In this document: positions 1-7,344 of the stretch, in pieces
Position numbering within the stretch: position 1 is the first letter of the stretch
Layout: each line of letters starts with the position of its first letter
Assembly: GCA_003354055.1 (NCBI GenBank)
Contig: PIVQ01000051.1
Coordinates: forward strand, 1-21,094
Source of the DNA: Desulfobacteraceae bacterium
GTDB lineage: Bacteria; Desulfobacterota; Desulfobacteria; Desulfobacterales; Desulfobacteraceae
DNA: 21,094 nt
Direction: 5' to 3'
Notes under the pieces: generated by a model
Database searches by the model: none
The model's input: the letters and a program-made list of their open reading frames with translations, nothing else
Told to the model about the DNA's origin: nothing
Program-made: the position numbers and the translations under genes

Positions 1-95
1 CGGCAGCACTTACTATAAAAAAAGGCCAACCGAAGGTTCTCCACCTGCTGCTCTCGCTGATCGAGCGGTTCTCGCCGCTCTCGCTTTTTGGGCAT
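1..95 (-). CDS. Partial unidentified ORF leaving the left edge
   Basis: An open frame begins at an ATG read on the minus strand (95-93) and stays open to the edge of the window, about 31 codons. The visible N-terminus is very rich in Lys, Arg, Glu and Gln (begins MPKKRERREP) and then turns more hydrophobic. A short AGGT/GGAT stretch lies directly before the ATG, too close to be a convincing ribosome binding site. I do not recognise the family. It would be transcribed divergently from the 121-228 repeat. It could be real or a chance frame, since only 95 bases can be seen. Confidence 0.3.
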   Translation of the reverse strand, partial: MPKKRERREPLDQREQQVENLRLAFFYSKCC

Positions 96-120
96 ACCTA
101 TCCATATTGAGAATTCCTGT

Positions 121-228
121 GTACTGCCTTGAAAAGTTGACAATTCAGGGCTGGCTAGAGTATTTAGTGCCTGTTGCCCGCATGGGGTCTGGGCAGGAAA
201 CTCTGGAGAGAAAAAAGTCTTATGAAAG
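121..228 (+). repeat. 108-bp direct repeat, copy 1 (orphan trkA-type promoter and leader)
   Basis: This segment aligns without gaps to 16132-16239, with 4 mismatches in 108 bases by my reading. It holds a TTGACA box (137-142), an 18-base spacer and TATTTA (161-166), then a leader with an imperfect CCTG-CCC / GGGCAGG hairpin and the self-complementary CTCTGGAGAG. In the second copy the repeat ends at the trkA start codon. Here the ATGAAAG is followed by only six more sense codons and a stop, so the promoter drives no recognisable gene. It may be a remnant of a duplicated trkA head or a dispersed element. Confidence 0.85.
137..166 (+). promoter_or_regulatory. Sigma-70-like promoter in repeat copy 1
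   Basis: TTGACA at 137-142 is a perfect -35 consensus, and TATTTA at 161-166 is a fair -10 box. The 18-base spacer is slightly long. The arrangement matches the trkA promoter at 16148-16177. No intact gene follows, so whether it is active is unknown. Confidence 0.5.
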
Positions 229-421
229 GCCCAGATCAACCCTGAAGTATTTTAATATTCCAGGTCGGCCTGCTAAGCAAAGAAGGCGGCTTTCCGAAAA
301 TAAACCTGCTTTTTCAGCAGGCTAATGGGTGGGCGAAACGATGATCAAGGCCAAGAAAGGTTATCTATCTAAAATAACGAAAAATATTGCCAACGGGCTA
401 TTTTGCCCCGGATCGGGATGG
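229..421. other. Gene-poor stretch after repeat copy 1
   Basis: No supported gene lies here. An ATG at 341 opens a 37-codon frame that runs into the 3' end of the regulator gene, but it matches nothing I know. A short AT-rich patch (about 251-266) weakly resembles the start of the trkA coding sequence out of frame, so the region may hold a decayed trkA head; this is only a suggestion. Two terminator-like structures for the minus-strand operon lie inside it and are listed separately. Confidence 0.4.
297..321 (-). terminator. Intrinsic terminator of the kinase-regulator operon
   Basis: Read on the minus strand, a 6-bp stem CCTGCT / AGCAGG with a 5-base loop (305-321) is followed by TTTATTTT. 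It lies about 100 bases past the stop codon of the sigma-54 regulator and has the right polarity to end that transcript. Confidence 0.6.
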
Positions 422-431
422 CTAAAGCCCG
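394..431 (-). terminator. Terminator-like hairpin at the regulator stop codon
   Basis: CGGGCT (394-399) pairs with AGCCCG (426-431), and an inner CCCG / CGGG can also pair. The stem includes the last codons and the TAG stop of the regulator on the minus strand. No T-run follows directly, so it may instead protect the mRNA 3' end or assist the stronger terminator at 297-321. Confidence 0.35.
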
Positions 432-2236
432 TGAACCCTTATCTTGCGGAATAGGGTCCGCCGGTCAATGCCCAGGGCCCAGGCCGTTTTCGTCCGATGC
501 CACTGGTTCAGCTCCAGGGCCCTGGTAATCAACTCTTTTTCAACGGTTTTCAGGGCCATGTCCAGATTCATGGCTTCTCCTGGAGCGCCGAACATTTTCT
601 GCCCGGTTTTCTCAAGGGTATTGACCTGAATGGGCGTGTCGGTCAAATCCATTTTGTCCATGGCGATATAGCGCTGCACAGCATTCTGAAGCTCCCGTAC
701 ATTTCCCGTCCAATAATGGCCAATCATGTTCTCGATCATCTGGTCGGGGATGGTGTTGATGGTTTTGCCGTCGGAAAACATCTGGAGAAAATGATGGATC
801 AGAAGCGGGATGTCCTCCCGCCGCTCCCGCAAAGGCGGGAGATGGATCGGAACAATATGGATACGGTAAAAGAAATCCCTTCGAAACGCCCCTGACATGA
901 CGGCGGCCTTCAGGTCCTGGTTGGTGGCGGCGACGATCCGTAAGTCAGGGCTTTTGATCTGGTTACCGCCCACTGGGGTGAATCCGCCCTTGTCCATGGC
1001 CCTGAGCAGTTTGACCTGCATATTCAGGTTCAACTCCCCGATTTCATCCATGAACAAGGTTCCCTTGTCCGCGACCTCCAGATAACCGGATTTATCCGCA
1101 TCCGCCCCTGTAAACGCGCCTTTTTTATAGCCAAAGAATTCGCTTTCTGCCAAATTTACGGGAATGGCGCCGCAGTGCACCGTCACGAAACGGTTTCCTC
1201 CCCGCTGGCTCAGCTCATGGATGGTATTGGCCACCAGTTCCTTTCCGGTGCCGGATTCCCCGTAAATGATCACGCCGGCGTCGGATTCCGCGGCTTTGAG
1301 AATATCTTCGTACACACTCTGCATGGCCCGGCTTTTTCCTACGATATCCCCCAGGCTGTTTGCCCCGCGCATGGAGCTTTTAAGCCGCAGGTTCTCTTTT
1401 TTCAGATTGGCTTCGTTCTGCCGCAGGTCCTGTTCCCTGTTTTTCTGTGCAGTAATGTCGGTGGTGATGACCTGGATGTTTTTTACCCGGCCCCCGGCGT
1501 CCGTGAGGGGAGAACTGACGATATGGCACCATTTTCCGTCCCGCGGATCCTGAATCTCCTGCTTGGTGGTCTTTCCCTTTTGGATGCTGGCCATGGCACA
1601 CCAGGGGCAGGGGGATGACCGATGATGGACTTCCTCATAACAGATTTTTCCCGTAAGATCCCGTCCGAAATGGGACTTCATTTTCCGGTTCATGAACTCC
1701 AGGTGAAAATCCTTTGAACAGGTATAAATAAATCCGTCAAACAGTGCAATTATCTCCAAGAGACGGGATTGGTTCATTTCCAGGGCCGCGGTTCTCTTTT
1801 TTACCTCTTCTTCAAGAAATTCGCGGTATTCCCGATTCTCCCGGACCAGCCTCGCCTTTTCAAGGGCTTTTTCCGCGGCATGCTCCAGGATGGCCATATC
1901 CATTATCGGCTTTGTGATAAAATCCTGAGCCCCCAGCCTGAGGGCGGAGACCGCATCCCCCATGCCCCCTTCCCCGGTCACCACGACTACCGGGGTTTCA
2001 GGGGAATCGGTCATGACCCGGGAAAGAACGTCGAGTCCGTCCATGCCGGGCATCCGAAGATCCAGCAGGATCAGGTCGGGATGCTCGGACTGATACATCT
2101 CAAGCCCCTTTCTGCCGTCCTCGGCCTGGATCATGTGATAGCCGCTGTCACCCAGGTAGGTGGCAATACTATTGCGCATGATGGGCTCGTCCTCAATGAT
2201 CAGGATCTTTGAACCGGACACGCTGGTTTCCGTCAT
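422..2236 (-). CDS. Sigma-54-dependent response regulator, REC-PAS-AAA+-Fis
   Basis: This 604-residue protein is an NtrC/AtoC-type transcription activator. Residues 10-125 form a receiver domain with acidic residues E15/D16, phosphoacceptor D59, T87 and K109. A helical linker (about 125-160) leads to a PAS-like domain (about 160-265), unusual for this class and carrying C199, C210 and C213. The AAA+ domain follows (about 295-530) with Walker A GESGTGKE (326-333), the sigma-54-contacting GAFTGA (373-378) and Walker B FMDEIG (395-400). The C-terminus (about 560-604) is a Fis-type helix-turn-helix. A strong AAGGAGG site precedes the ATG. The histidine kinase gene lies directly upstream on the same strand, 111 bases away, so the kinase is its likely phosphodonor. 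Targets are unknown, and no sigma-54 promoter was seen in front of this operon. Confidence 0.95.
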   Translation of the reverse strand: MTETSVSGSKILIIEDEPIMRNSIATYLGDSGYHMIQAEDGRKGLEMYQSEHPDLILLDLRMPGMDGLDVLSRVMTDSPETPVVVVTGEGGMGDAVSALRLGAQDFITKPIMDMAILEHAAEKALEKARLVRENREYREFLEEEVKKRTAALEMNQSRLLEIIALFDGFIYTCSKDFHLEFMNRKMKSHFGRDLTGKICYEEVHHRSSPCPWCAMASIQKGKTTKQEIQDPRDGKWCHIVSSPLTDAGGRVKNIQVITTDITAQKNREQDLRQNEANLKKENLRLKSSMRGANSLGDIVGKSRAMQSVYEDILKAAESDAGVIIYGESGTGKELVANTIHELSQRGGNRFVTVHCGAIPVNLAESEFFGYKKGAFTGADADKSGYLEVADKGTLFMDEIGELNLNMQVKLLRAMDKGGFTPVGGNQIKSPDLRIVAATNQDLKAAVMSGAFRRDFFYRIHIVPIHLPPLRERREDIPLLIHHFLQMFSDGKTINTIPDQMIENMIGHYWTGNVRELQNAVQRYIAMDKMDLTDTPIQVNTLEKTGQKMFGAPGEAMNLDMALKTVEKELITRALELNQWHRTKTAWALGIDRRTLFRKIRVHGL

Positions 2237-2259
2237 ACCCCCTCCTTAGGAATCGTTAC

Positions 2260-2336
2260 AAAATAACTTGATCTAAATTGTTTCCCAAACCCCTTAAAAG
2301 ACAGGGTATTTTGAAAACAAAAGATCAAGTAATTTT
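2260..2336 (-). other. Long imperfect inverted repeat between kinase and regulator genes
   Basis: AAAAT-a-ACTTGATCT (2260-2274) faces AGATCAAGT-a-ATTTT (2322-2336), giving 14 of 15 pairs. Inside, TTGTTT (2278-2283) pairs with AAACAA (2315-2320), and a further CCCT / AGGG pair is possible. In the operon mRNA this would form an extended hairpin between the two genes, just upstream of the regulator's ribosome binding site. It could act as a processing or attenuation element, or on DNA as an operator. Confidence 0.55.
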
Positions 2337-2347
2337 GGAGCCGATCC

Positions 2348-5089
2348 TTATCCTGTGGGCTCCCCATCCACCGGGAGCTGCACCACGAACCGGGCCCCGT
2401 TGCCCGGTGCGGATTCAACCTCGATGGTGCCCATGTGGTTGTTGGTCACGATATAATAGGATACCGATAGGCCAAGCCCGGTACCGCCGCCCACCTCCTT
2501 GGTGGTGAAAAACGGCTCAAAGACCCGATTGCAGGTTTCCTCATCCATTCCAGGGCCGTTATCCTCCACCTGGATGAGAACGCTGTTGTCTTCGTGTCTC
2601 AGACCCAGCGTGATAGCGGGTTCAACAGCCTCCGCTTCCGCCAGGGCCTGGGCCGCATTCCTGAGGAGATTCAGCACCACCTGTTCGATTTCCGAGGCCT
2701 TGCACATCACCATGGGAAGATCCGAGGGATAATCCCGGATGATTCTGATCTTCTTAAATCCGTACCGTTTTTTCAAATCATAGTCATGAGAGGCAAGGGC
2801 AATGGTTTTTTCCATCAGATCAGTCAAAGAAACCGGCTTTTTATTGGGAACTCCCTGCCGGCTGAAATTGAGCATGTTGACCACGATCTTTGAGGTCCGG
2901 TCCACCGATATCCGGATATCCTCCAGGAATCGGATAATCTCCCTGTCCTCAAGGTATTGAACCACCTTTTCCAGATCCGTGCCGCAGGCGTCAGCCGCAT
3001 CACGATTACCTTTCAGGTCCGGGGAAACCCGCCTTAAAATATTCTGGGTGCTCTGGACAATGCACCCCAAAGGATTGTTAATTTCGTGGGCCATTCCGGC
3101 GGCAAGACCGCCCACGGATTTCATCTTTTCGGTCTGGATTATGAGGTTCTCCAATTTTACCCGTTCAGACACGTCATCCACCCGGATAACCGCGCCTTCC
3201 CCCCCCCTTTCCGTCAGGGGATATACCAGGACATCACTGTAGAATCGGTTGCCCTTGAACGGATGGATCACCCGTTCTTTTATCTGGACGGATCCGTCCC
3301 GGGTTGCCAGTGTGACCGAATCCATGGCATGGGAAAGTCCGGGTGCCACCAGGGTCAGCTTCCTTCCCACTGCCCGGTCCCTGGGAATACAGCTGACGAT
3401 CTCGGCTTCCCGGTTCCACTGGGTCACCCGTCCCCTGGTATTCACCCCGACCAGGATGCTGGGCATGGAATCCACGAGACTCTTGAGGTAATGGCGCATA
3501 CGGGCCATTTCCCGTTCCACCCGCCGGGATTCCGTAATATCGTTTCCCACGCACAGATACTCCCGGATCATGCCGCTCTTGTCCTGCACCGCCCGGTTGG
3601 TCCAGGATATGCTGACATTGTCACCGTTCTTTTTGATGTTCTCGTCTTCAAACCCGATGTATCGATCGGGATAGGCGCCCTTATCCCTGACCATGGAGAG
3701 CATGCCCGTTTCCCGTGACCCGTCATCCGGGACAATGGTCCCGATGATGCTTTTTCCCAGGAGCCGGTCATCGGTATAACCGAAAAACCCCTGGGCATAC
3801 TCGTTTAAAAAGGTGACATGCCCCGTGATATCAATCCGCAGGATGATACTGTTGGCGTTCTGAACCAGTTCCCGGTATTTTTCCTCGCTTTTCCGGCGTT
3901 CCGCTATCTCCCCCTTAAGGCTGTTACTGGAGATTTCCAGCCGCTCCATGAACATGTTGAAATAGCCGGCCAGTTTACCCATCTCATCCCGGGTGCTCTG
4001 TTTCATGCGAACCGAAATATCACCTTTTGCCCCCTGGGAAAACCGGTCGATCAATTCCTGCAGGGGATTGGTGATGCCTGCGCTGAGACGGAAGGAGATG
4101 GTCAGGACAAGGGCCAGTACGACGGTGAACGAGAAGGTAAAAATGAACCGGACGGTTTTCAAGGGTGCGTAAAACTCTTGAAGATACCCTGAAGAGGCCA
4201 CAATCCAGTCAAACTCCGGTATGTGGTTGAAGATCACCACCTTGTCCAGGATTTCGGTGCCGTCCTTTGACTCCCAGGTATAAACGGTTTTTCCGCTCTT
4301 TTTCTCGCAGATCTCCCGGACAAACTGCCGGCCGTTGATATCCTTGACATTGTAATAATTTCCGTGCAGCCGGTGATGAATGATCATATTTCCCTCGATG
4401 TCGACAACATAGGAGTAGCCGGTTTCCCCGAACTTGAGGGCCAGGATGCTCTCCCTGAAATCATCCACATTCACGAGCTGGGTAAACTCCCGCCGGTAGG
4501 ATGATGCGGATATAATCCAGTTCCACGGCTCAAAAAAGGTCATATACAGGGCCTTGGGACGGGCCTCTGATTCACCCGGGTTTTTCCAGTCATATTCCAG
4601 ATACCCCTGTTTCCTTTTTGTCTGTTCCCGGATAAATTCGAACCGGTTCAGATCCTGGTTTAACAACTCCGCTTTGGGGTGGACCGCGATCTTCCCCCCG
4701 GTATCCACGCAATAGATATACCCGGTTTCGCCCACGGTCTGGGAGAGCATCACCCTGCCGGCCGCTGCCTTGGCGTCAGCTTCCGTCATCAACCCGGCCT
4801 GAAACTGATTATAAAAATGTTCCGCAATATCACGGTTTTTCGCTGCCACCCCATGCAGGTATGCCTTGATGGAAGTGTTGGCAGAGGTTTTGACCATATT
4901 GAGAATGGTTTTGGTTGAGTTGTTCAGCTCATTCTCAATGGTGGATTCAATGGTTTGCTGAACCAGCAGGTAAATGGTGACGTTCGTCAGGGAGATGGCC
5001 AGGAAGAAGATGGTGGAATAGCTGAGAATCAGCTTGTTACGCAGCCGAAGGTCTGCAAACCGTTTTTTCAGGACCCGAAGATATCCCAT
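2348..5089 (-). CDS. Membrane sensor histidine kinase, Cache-HAMP-PAS-PAS-HisKA-HATPase
   Basis: This 913-residue kinase has a transmembrane helix at about 19-43 and a large periplasmic part (about 44-311) with two Cache-like repeats, each opening with ETGY (121 and 222) and followed by a VD-x-x-G strand. A second transmembrane helix (312-335) leads into HAMP (336-390). Two PAS domains follow (about 402-520 and 535-645). HisKA carries the HEINNP box with phosphorylated H668. The ATPase domain has N811, the G1 box DNGPGM (843-848) and the G2 box GGGTGLGL (867-874). The double Cache sensor is typical of kinases that read small external molecules such as carboxylates or amino acids; the ligand here is unknown. 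An AGGAT stretch lies before the ATG. It is co-directional with the sigma-54 regulator downstream and is almost certainly its partner. Confidence 0.95.
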   Translation of the reverse strand: MGYLRVLKKRFADLRLRNKLILSYSTIFFLAISLTNVTIYLLVQQTIESTIENELNNSTKTILNMVKTSANTSIKAYLHGVAAKNRDIAEHFYNQFQAGLMTEADAKAAAGRVMLSQTVGETGYIYCVDTGGKIAVHPKAELLNQDLNRFEFIREQTKRKQGYLEYDWKNPGESEARPKALYMTFFEPWNWIISASSYRREFTQLVNVDDFRESILALKFGETGYSYVVDIEGNMIIHHRLHGNYYNVKDINGRQFVREICEKKSGKTVYTWESKDGTEILDKVVIFNHIPEFDWIVASSGYLQEFYAPLKTVRFIFTFSFTVVLALVLTISFRLSAGITNPLQELIDRFSQGAKGDISVRMKQSTRDEMGKLAGYFNMFMERLEISSNSLKGEIAERRKSEEKYRELVQNANSIILRIDITGHVTFLNEYAQGFFGYTDDRLLGKSIIGTIVPDDGSRETGMLSMVRDKGAYPDRYIGFEDENIKKNGDNVSISWTNRAVQDKSGMIREYLCVGNDITESRRVEREMARMRHYLKSLVDSMPSILVGVNTRGRVTQWNREAEIVSCIPRDRAVGRKLTLVAPGLSHAMDSVTLATRDGSVQIKERVIHPFKGNRFYSDVLVYPLTERGGEGAVIRVDDVSERVKLENLIIQTEKMKSVGGLAAGMAHEINNPLGCIVQSTQNILRRVSPDLKGNRDAADACGTDLEKVVQYLEDREIIRFLEDIRISVDRTSKIVVNMLNFSRQGVPNKKPVSLTDLMEKTIALASHDYDLKKRYGFKKIRIIRDYPSDLPMVMCKASEIEQVVLNLLRNAAQALAEAEAVEPAITLGLRHEDNSVLIQVEDNGPGMDEETCNRVFEPFFTTKEVGGGTGLGLSVSYYIVTNNHMGTIEVESAPGNGARFVVQLPVDGEPTG

Positions 5090-5140
5090 TATCCTCCCTT
5101 TTTCTTACCCCATATTCAGGATTACATATGACAAGAGGTT

Positions 5141-5167
5141 GTAGTATGAAAAAATTCGAGAAGTCAA
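5141..5167 (-). promoter_or_regulatory. Possible sigma-70 promoter of the kinase-regulator operon
   Basis: On the minus strand TTGACT (5167-5162) is followed after 15 bases by TACTAC (5146-5141), about 50 bases before the kinase ATG. The -35 box is good, but the spacing is short and the -10 box weak. Confidence 0.3.
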
Positions 5168-5358
5168 GAAAAACTTGAGGCACATCGCCCCAATGGGTCA
5201 TTTTTGTCCCAAATAGCTCCTTTGCAGCCCATCCATACATTTTCTTGTAAAAACACTCGCTTCCGACGGCCAGAGCCATACCGCGGCACAGAATCGCCCG
5301 TTTCATCAGGAATTCCGACCCCGGACAGGTATCCGGAATCTAAGCTGTTGAGGCCACA

Positions 5359-5415
5359 GAACAGGCTTCCGACCCGACCAACAGCCTGGTCTCGGATCGG
5401 GTTTCCAGCCTGTTC
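5359..5415. other. Strong imperfect hairpin in intergenic DNA
   Basis: GAACAGGCT (5359-5367) pairs with AGCCTGTTC (5407-5415). After a 4-base internal loop, ACCCGA (5372-5377) pairs with TCGGGT (5397-5402). A competing inner stem GACCA / TGGTC also exists. No T-run follows on either strand, so it is not a classical intrinsic terminator. It could be a REP-like element, a structured RNA or a relic of mobile DNA. Confidence 0.55.
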
Positions 5416-5509
5416 GGGTCTGCGGCATGTTTATTGCGTTTTAAGTGCCTGCAGGTCCAGGCCGCATCGGTCTGGCAAATTTTTAACCGCTTAAGGGGGT
5501 GATTTCAGG

Positions 5510-6884
5510 GAAAGGCCAGGAGCTTTGCAGGATCGGGATACAACGGGTGCATTCCCATTTAGTGGCATAAGCAAAGTGACCGAATTTGCATGAAGATATT
5601 GTCTGTGAAAGTGTTCCATCTCCCAGAAAGAAGCTGACTTCTTAAAAACAACATTGATTCCGATGTTTCCGGTTTCCAGAAGATACCCGGTGATTTCATC
5701 CTGAGGTTGATAACCCTGCGTATTGCACTTTCAACATAGCCGCTGCCGGTAGGTATTCTCAGGCTACGGAACTGGCTATATTGCATCCTGTTTCGGTTTC
5801 TCATAAAATAGTTTTTAAATTCGAGAAGTGCTTCTCTGCGTTTTTTAGGGTACGTAATGTGTTTCACAATTTCTTTCCTAAGGTCTTTGGATTTGCCATC
5901 CCAAAGGAGGTTCTTCCAAAATTCCGCAATCCGATTTTTTTCTTTTATAGGGGTTCTCTTTGGCAATTTGTCCACAATCTCATGTAAGTTTTGTTTTGCA
6001 TGGGTGTAGTCGATTACCTCATAGTGGAATGAGATTCCAAGTTTTATGGCCAATGGTCCTGTTCGTTTCCAATAACTACGGGCACCGTCGCAACAGAAAA
6101 TCAGGCGTTTGGCTTTAGAATTATTCAATTCACGCAGATATATCTCAAGAAGTTCAAATGCAGCATCGACATCACCCATGGTGGCATCATAAATCGGCAA
6201 GTGCTTTTTTGATATTGTGCCATCCGGATCGACGATGTGGATGACAAACTGTATGGGTTCTTTCCATTCCGCATGGTATCCCTGGCGCTTTTGGCCTTTT
6301 GGCTTGCGCCCCCTTTTCGGTCTGCGTTCTCGCAGACGACCACCGTCAATGCAGGCCAGAACCGTTTTTCCATCGACACGGTCGGTATCGCACAAAGACA
6401 CCCGGCCACGCAGTGGCATGGCTTCCTTGGCAATATTCATTGTAATTCGGCGTATGGTTTTAACATTTAGATTAATGGCATGGTTTTCCAGGGTTCGTCG
6501 GGCAATTTCAAAAGAGGGGCAAAGCAGTGCCGCATGGACCACCGACGAGGTGAGCAGGGTTGAACATCTGCCGATAAAACCAAGATAATCGAATCCGAAA
6601 TGACGACCAGTCCCATTCTGTCGTTTTTTTGATTTAGGGCCTGGTCGTCGTTTAGAAATTGCTTTTGAAAAGTAAGGGGATCGAATGCTCAGGCAATTTC
6701 CTGTCAGCAAGCGAATACTGCTGGGCCGGTATCCGTTAAAGCGTAGTCCCATTTTACCGGCACCGATTTTTAGTTCGGATAGAAAATCAGGATCACATAG
6801 TGCCCTTACCTGACGGGGGCCATATTTCAGGATTTCAATCATCTTTCATACTTTTCTTGACAAAAAGCATCTTCCTATCCTTTC
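5510..6884 (-). mobile_element. Insertion sequence with one transposase gene
   Basis: The element consists of the minus-strand transposase at 5559-6842 plus short flanks. A possible terminal inverted repeat is GAAAGGccAGGA at 5510-5521 against its inverted counterpart at 6873-6884 (10 of 12 bases match), giving a length near 1375 bp. These ends are tentative: no target-site duplication was found. The right end fits well with where the interrupted regulator tail resumes (about 6885), which supports the boundary there. Confidence 0.5.
5559..6842 (-). CDS. DDE transposase, ISKra4-like (family tentative)
   Basis: This 427-residue protein appears full length and uninterrupted. A basic N-terminal half precedes a likely DDE core with D166 in CIDGG, D252 in CCDGA and E371 in GSGYVESA. 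The C-terminal pattern, GSGYVESA followed by a basic stretch, F-W-K and LRSQLLSGRW, is like that of ISKra4-type transposases, from memory and not from a search. It would catalyse cut-and-paste or copy-paste movement of its own element. It sits opposite in direction to the regulator fragment at its right. Being intact, it may still be mobile or recently acquired. Confidence 0.8.
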   Translation of the reverse strand: MIEILKYGPRQVRALCDPDFLSELKIGAGKMGLRFNGYRPSSIRLLTGNCLSIRSPYFSKAISKRRPGPKSKKRQNGTGRHFGFDYLGFIGRCSTLLTSSVVHAALLCPSFEIARRTLENHAINLNVKTIRRITMNIAKEAMPLRGRVSLCDTDRVDGKTVLACIDGGRLRERRPKRGRKPKGQKRQGYHAEWKEPIQFVIHIVDPDGTISKKHLPIYDATMGDVDAAFELLEIYLRELNNSKAKRLIFCCDGARSYWKRTGPLAIKLGISFHYEVIDYTHAKQNLHEIVDKLPKRTPIKEKNRIAEFWKNLLWDGKSKDLRKEIVKHITYPKKRREALLEFKNYFMRNRNRMQYSQFRSLRIPTGSGYVESAIRRVINLRMKSPGIFWKPETSESMLFLRSQLLSGRWNTFTDNIFMQIRSLCLCH

Positions 6885-7255
6885 AAAAGATGGAGTTTTT
6901 AGAGATTGGCCATGATGTAAGCAATCGGGTCAAGGAGTTCGATTCAACTTCCACTGATTTTTCATCCACCCAAACCCTGACCCAGCGGATACAGCAGGTG
7001 GAAAAAGAGATGATCCTGCACTGCCTTGAAAAAAACAAATGGCATAAAACAAAAGCGGCCCGGGATTTGGGTATTGATCGGCGGTCACTTTTTAGAAAAA
7101 TCAAAACCCTTGGGCTCTTATTTGACTTTTTGAGACACAATAGCCCATTCCTGCTTGATGCCTGCTGCAACCCCACTCTTGCTACAACCATAGTTGTAGA
7201 ACGGGACATTTTCGCCCGCTGTCGTTTAATCCAGCAACCCAATACCATTCCTTAA
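6885..7255 (+). pseudogene. C-terminal remnant of a sigma-54-dependent response regulator
   Basis: Only the tail of an NtrC-type regulator survives. It begins near the IS right end and contains a Fis-type helix-turn-helix (KWHKTKAARDLGIDRRSLFRKI). This matches almost residue for residue the tail of the intact regulator at 422-2236. The receiver and AAA+ parts are absent from both sides of the IS, so insertion was accompanied by deletion. Family resemblance ends near 7117 (KTLGL, the usual C-terminus), yet the frame continues to a TAA at 7253-7255, so the natural stop is also lost. Without AAA+ it cannot activate sigma-54 polymerase. It lies just upstream of a sigma-54 promoter, which suggests it once controlled the symporter operon. 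Confidence 0.85.
7182..7199. promoter_or_regulatory. Palindromic candidate enhancer (UAS) for the sigma-54 promoter
   Basis: CTACAAC-CATA-GTTGTAG is a perfect 7-bp dyad. Its centre lies about 155 bases upstream of the expected start site of the promoter at 7319-7334, the usual range for binding sites of NtrC-type activators. It lies beyond the homologous end of the regulator remnant. Binding by any given regulator is inferred. Confidence 0.45.
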
Positions 7256-7318
7256 AAAAATGACGCATAAACACGCCCCGTACTCGCCTTAACCGTTCTG
7301 CCATTTATTAAACAATCC

Positions 7319-7334
7319 TGGCACACCTATTGCT
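7319..7334 (+). promoter_or_regulatory. Sigma-54 (RpoN) promoter of the symporter operon
   Basis: TGGCAC-ACCTA-TTGCT matches the -24/-12 consensus TGGCAC-N5-TTGCW at every conserved position, with correct GG-to-GC spacing. The predicted start is near 7345, about 280 bases before the DUF4212 start codon. It implies activator-dependent expression of the symporter genes. Confidence 0.85.
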
Positions 7335-7344
7335 GATATAGAAT

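Larger units (their letters stand above)
5090..5558. other. Non-coding stretch between kinase promoter and IS element
   Basis: No convincing gene is seen. Short frames on both strands (for example around 5204-5494 plus and 5037-5306 minus) lack recognisable domains and overlap the kinase start or the hairpin. The region contains the likely kinase promoter near 5141-5167, a strong hairpin at 5359-5415 and the left end of the insertion sequence. If the IS simply split the regulator gene whose tail lies at 6885-7117, the rest of that gene should be here on the plus strand, and it is not. Confidence 0.5.

Noticed and set aside
121..239. Glycine riboswitch, suggested by ACTCTGGAGAG in both repeat copies
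   Set aside because: Only the terminal CUCUGGAGAG resembles that class. The conserved core and the pairing 5' arm are absent, and the leader is far too short.
422..5089. Numerous plus-strand frames of 60-210 codons across the kinase and regulator
   Set aside because: They are shadows of the two minus-strand genes; none has a recognisable domain or ribosome binding site.
5037..5306. 89-residue minus-strand frame overlapping the kinase start
   Set aside because: It overlaps the kinase N-terminus and promoter, and the product shows no domain.
6800..6884. N-terminal extension of the regulator remnant into the IS
   Set aside because: This part is antisense to the transposase gene start and the IS end; it has no regulator similarity.
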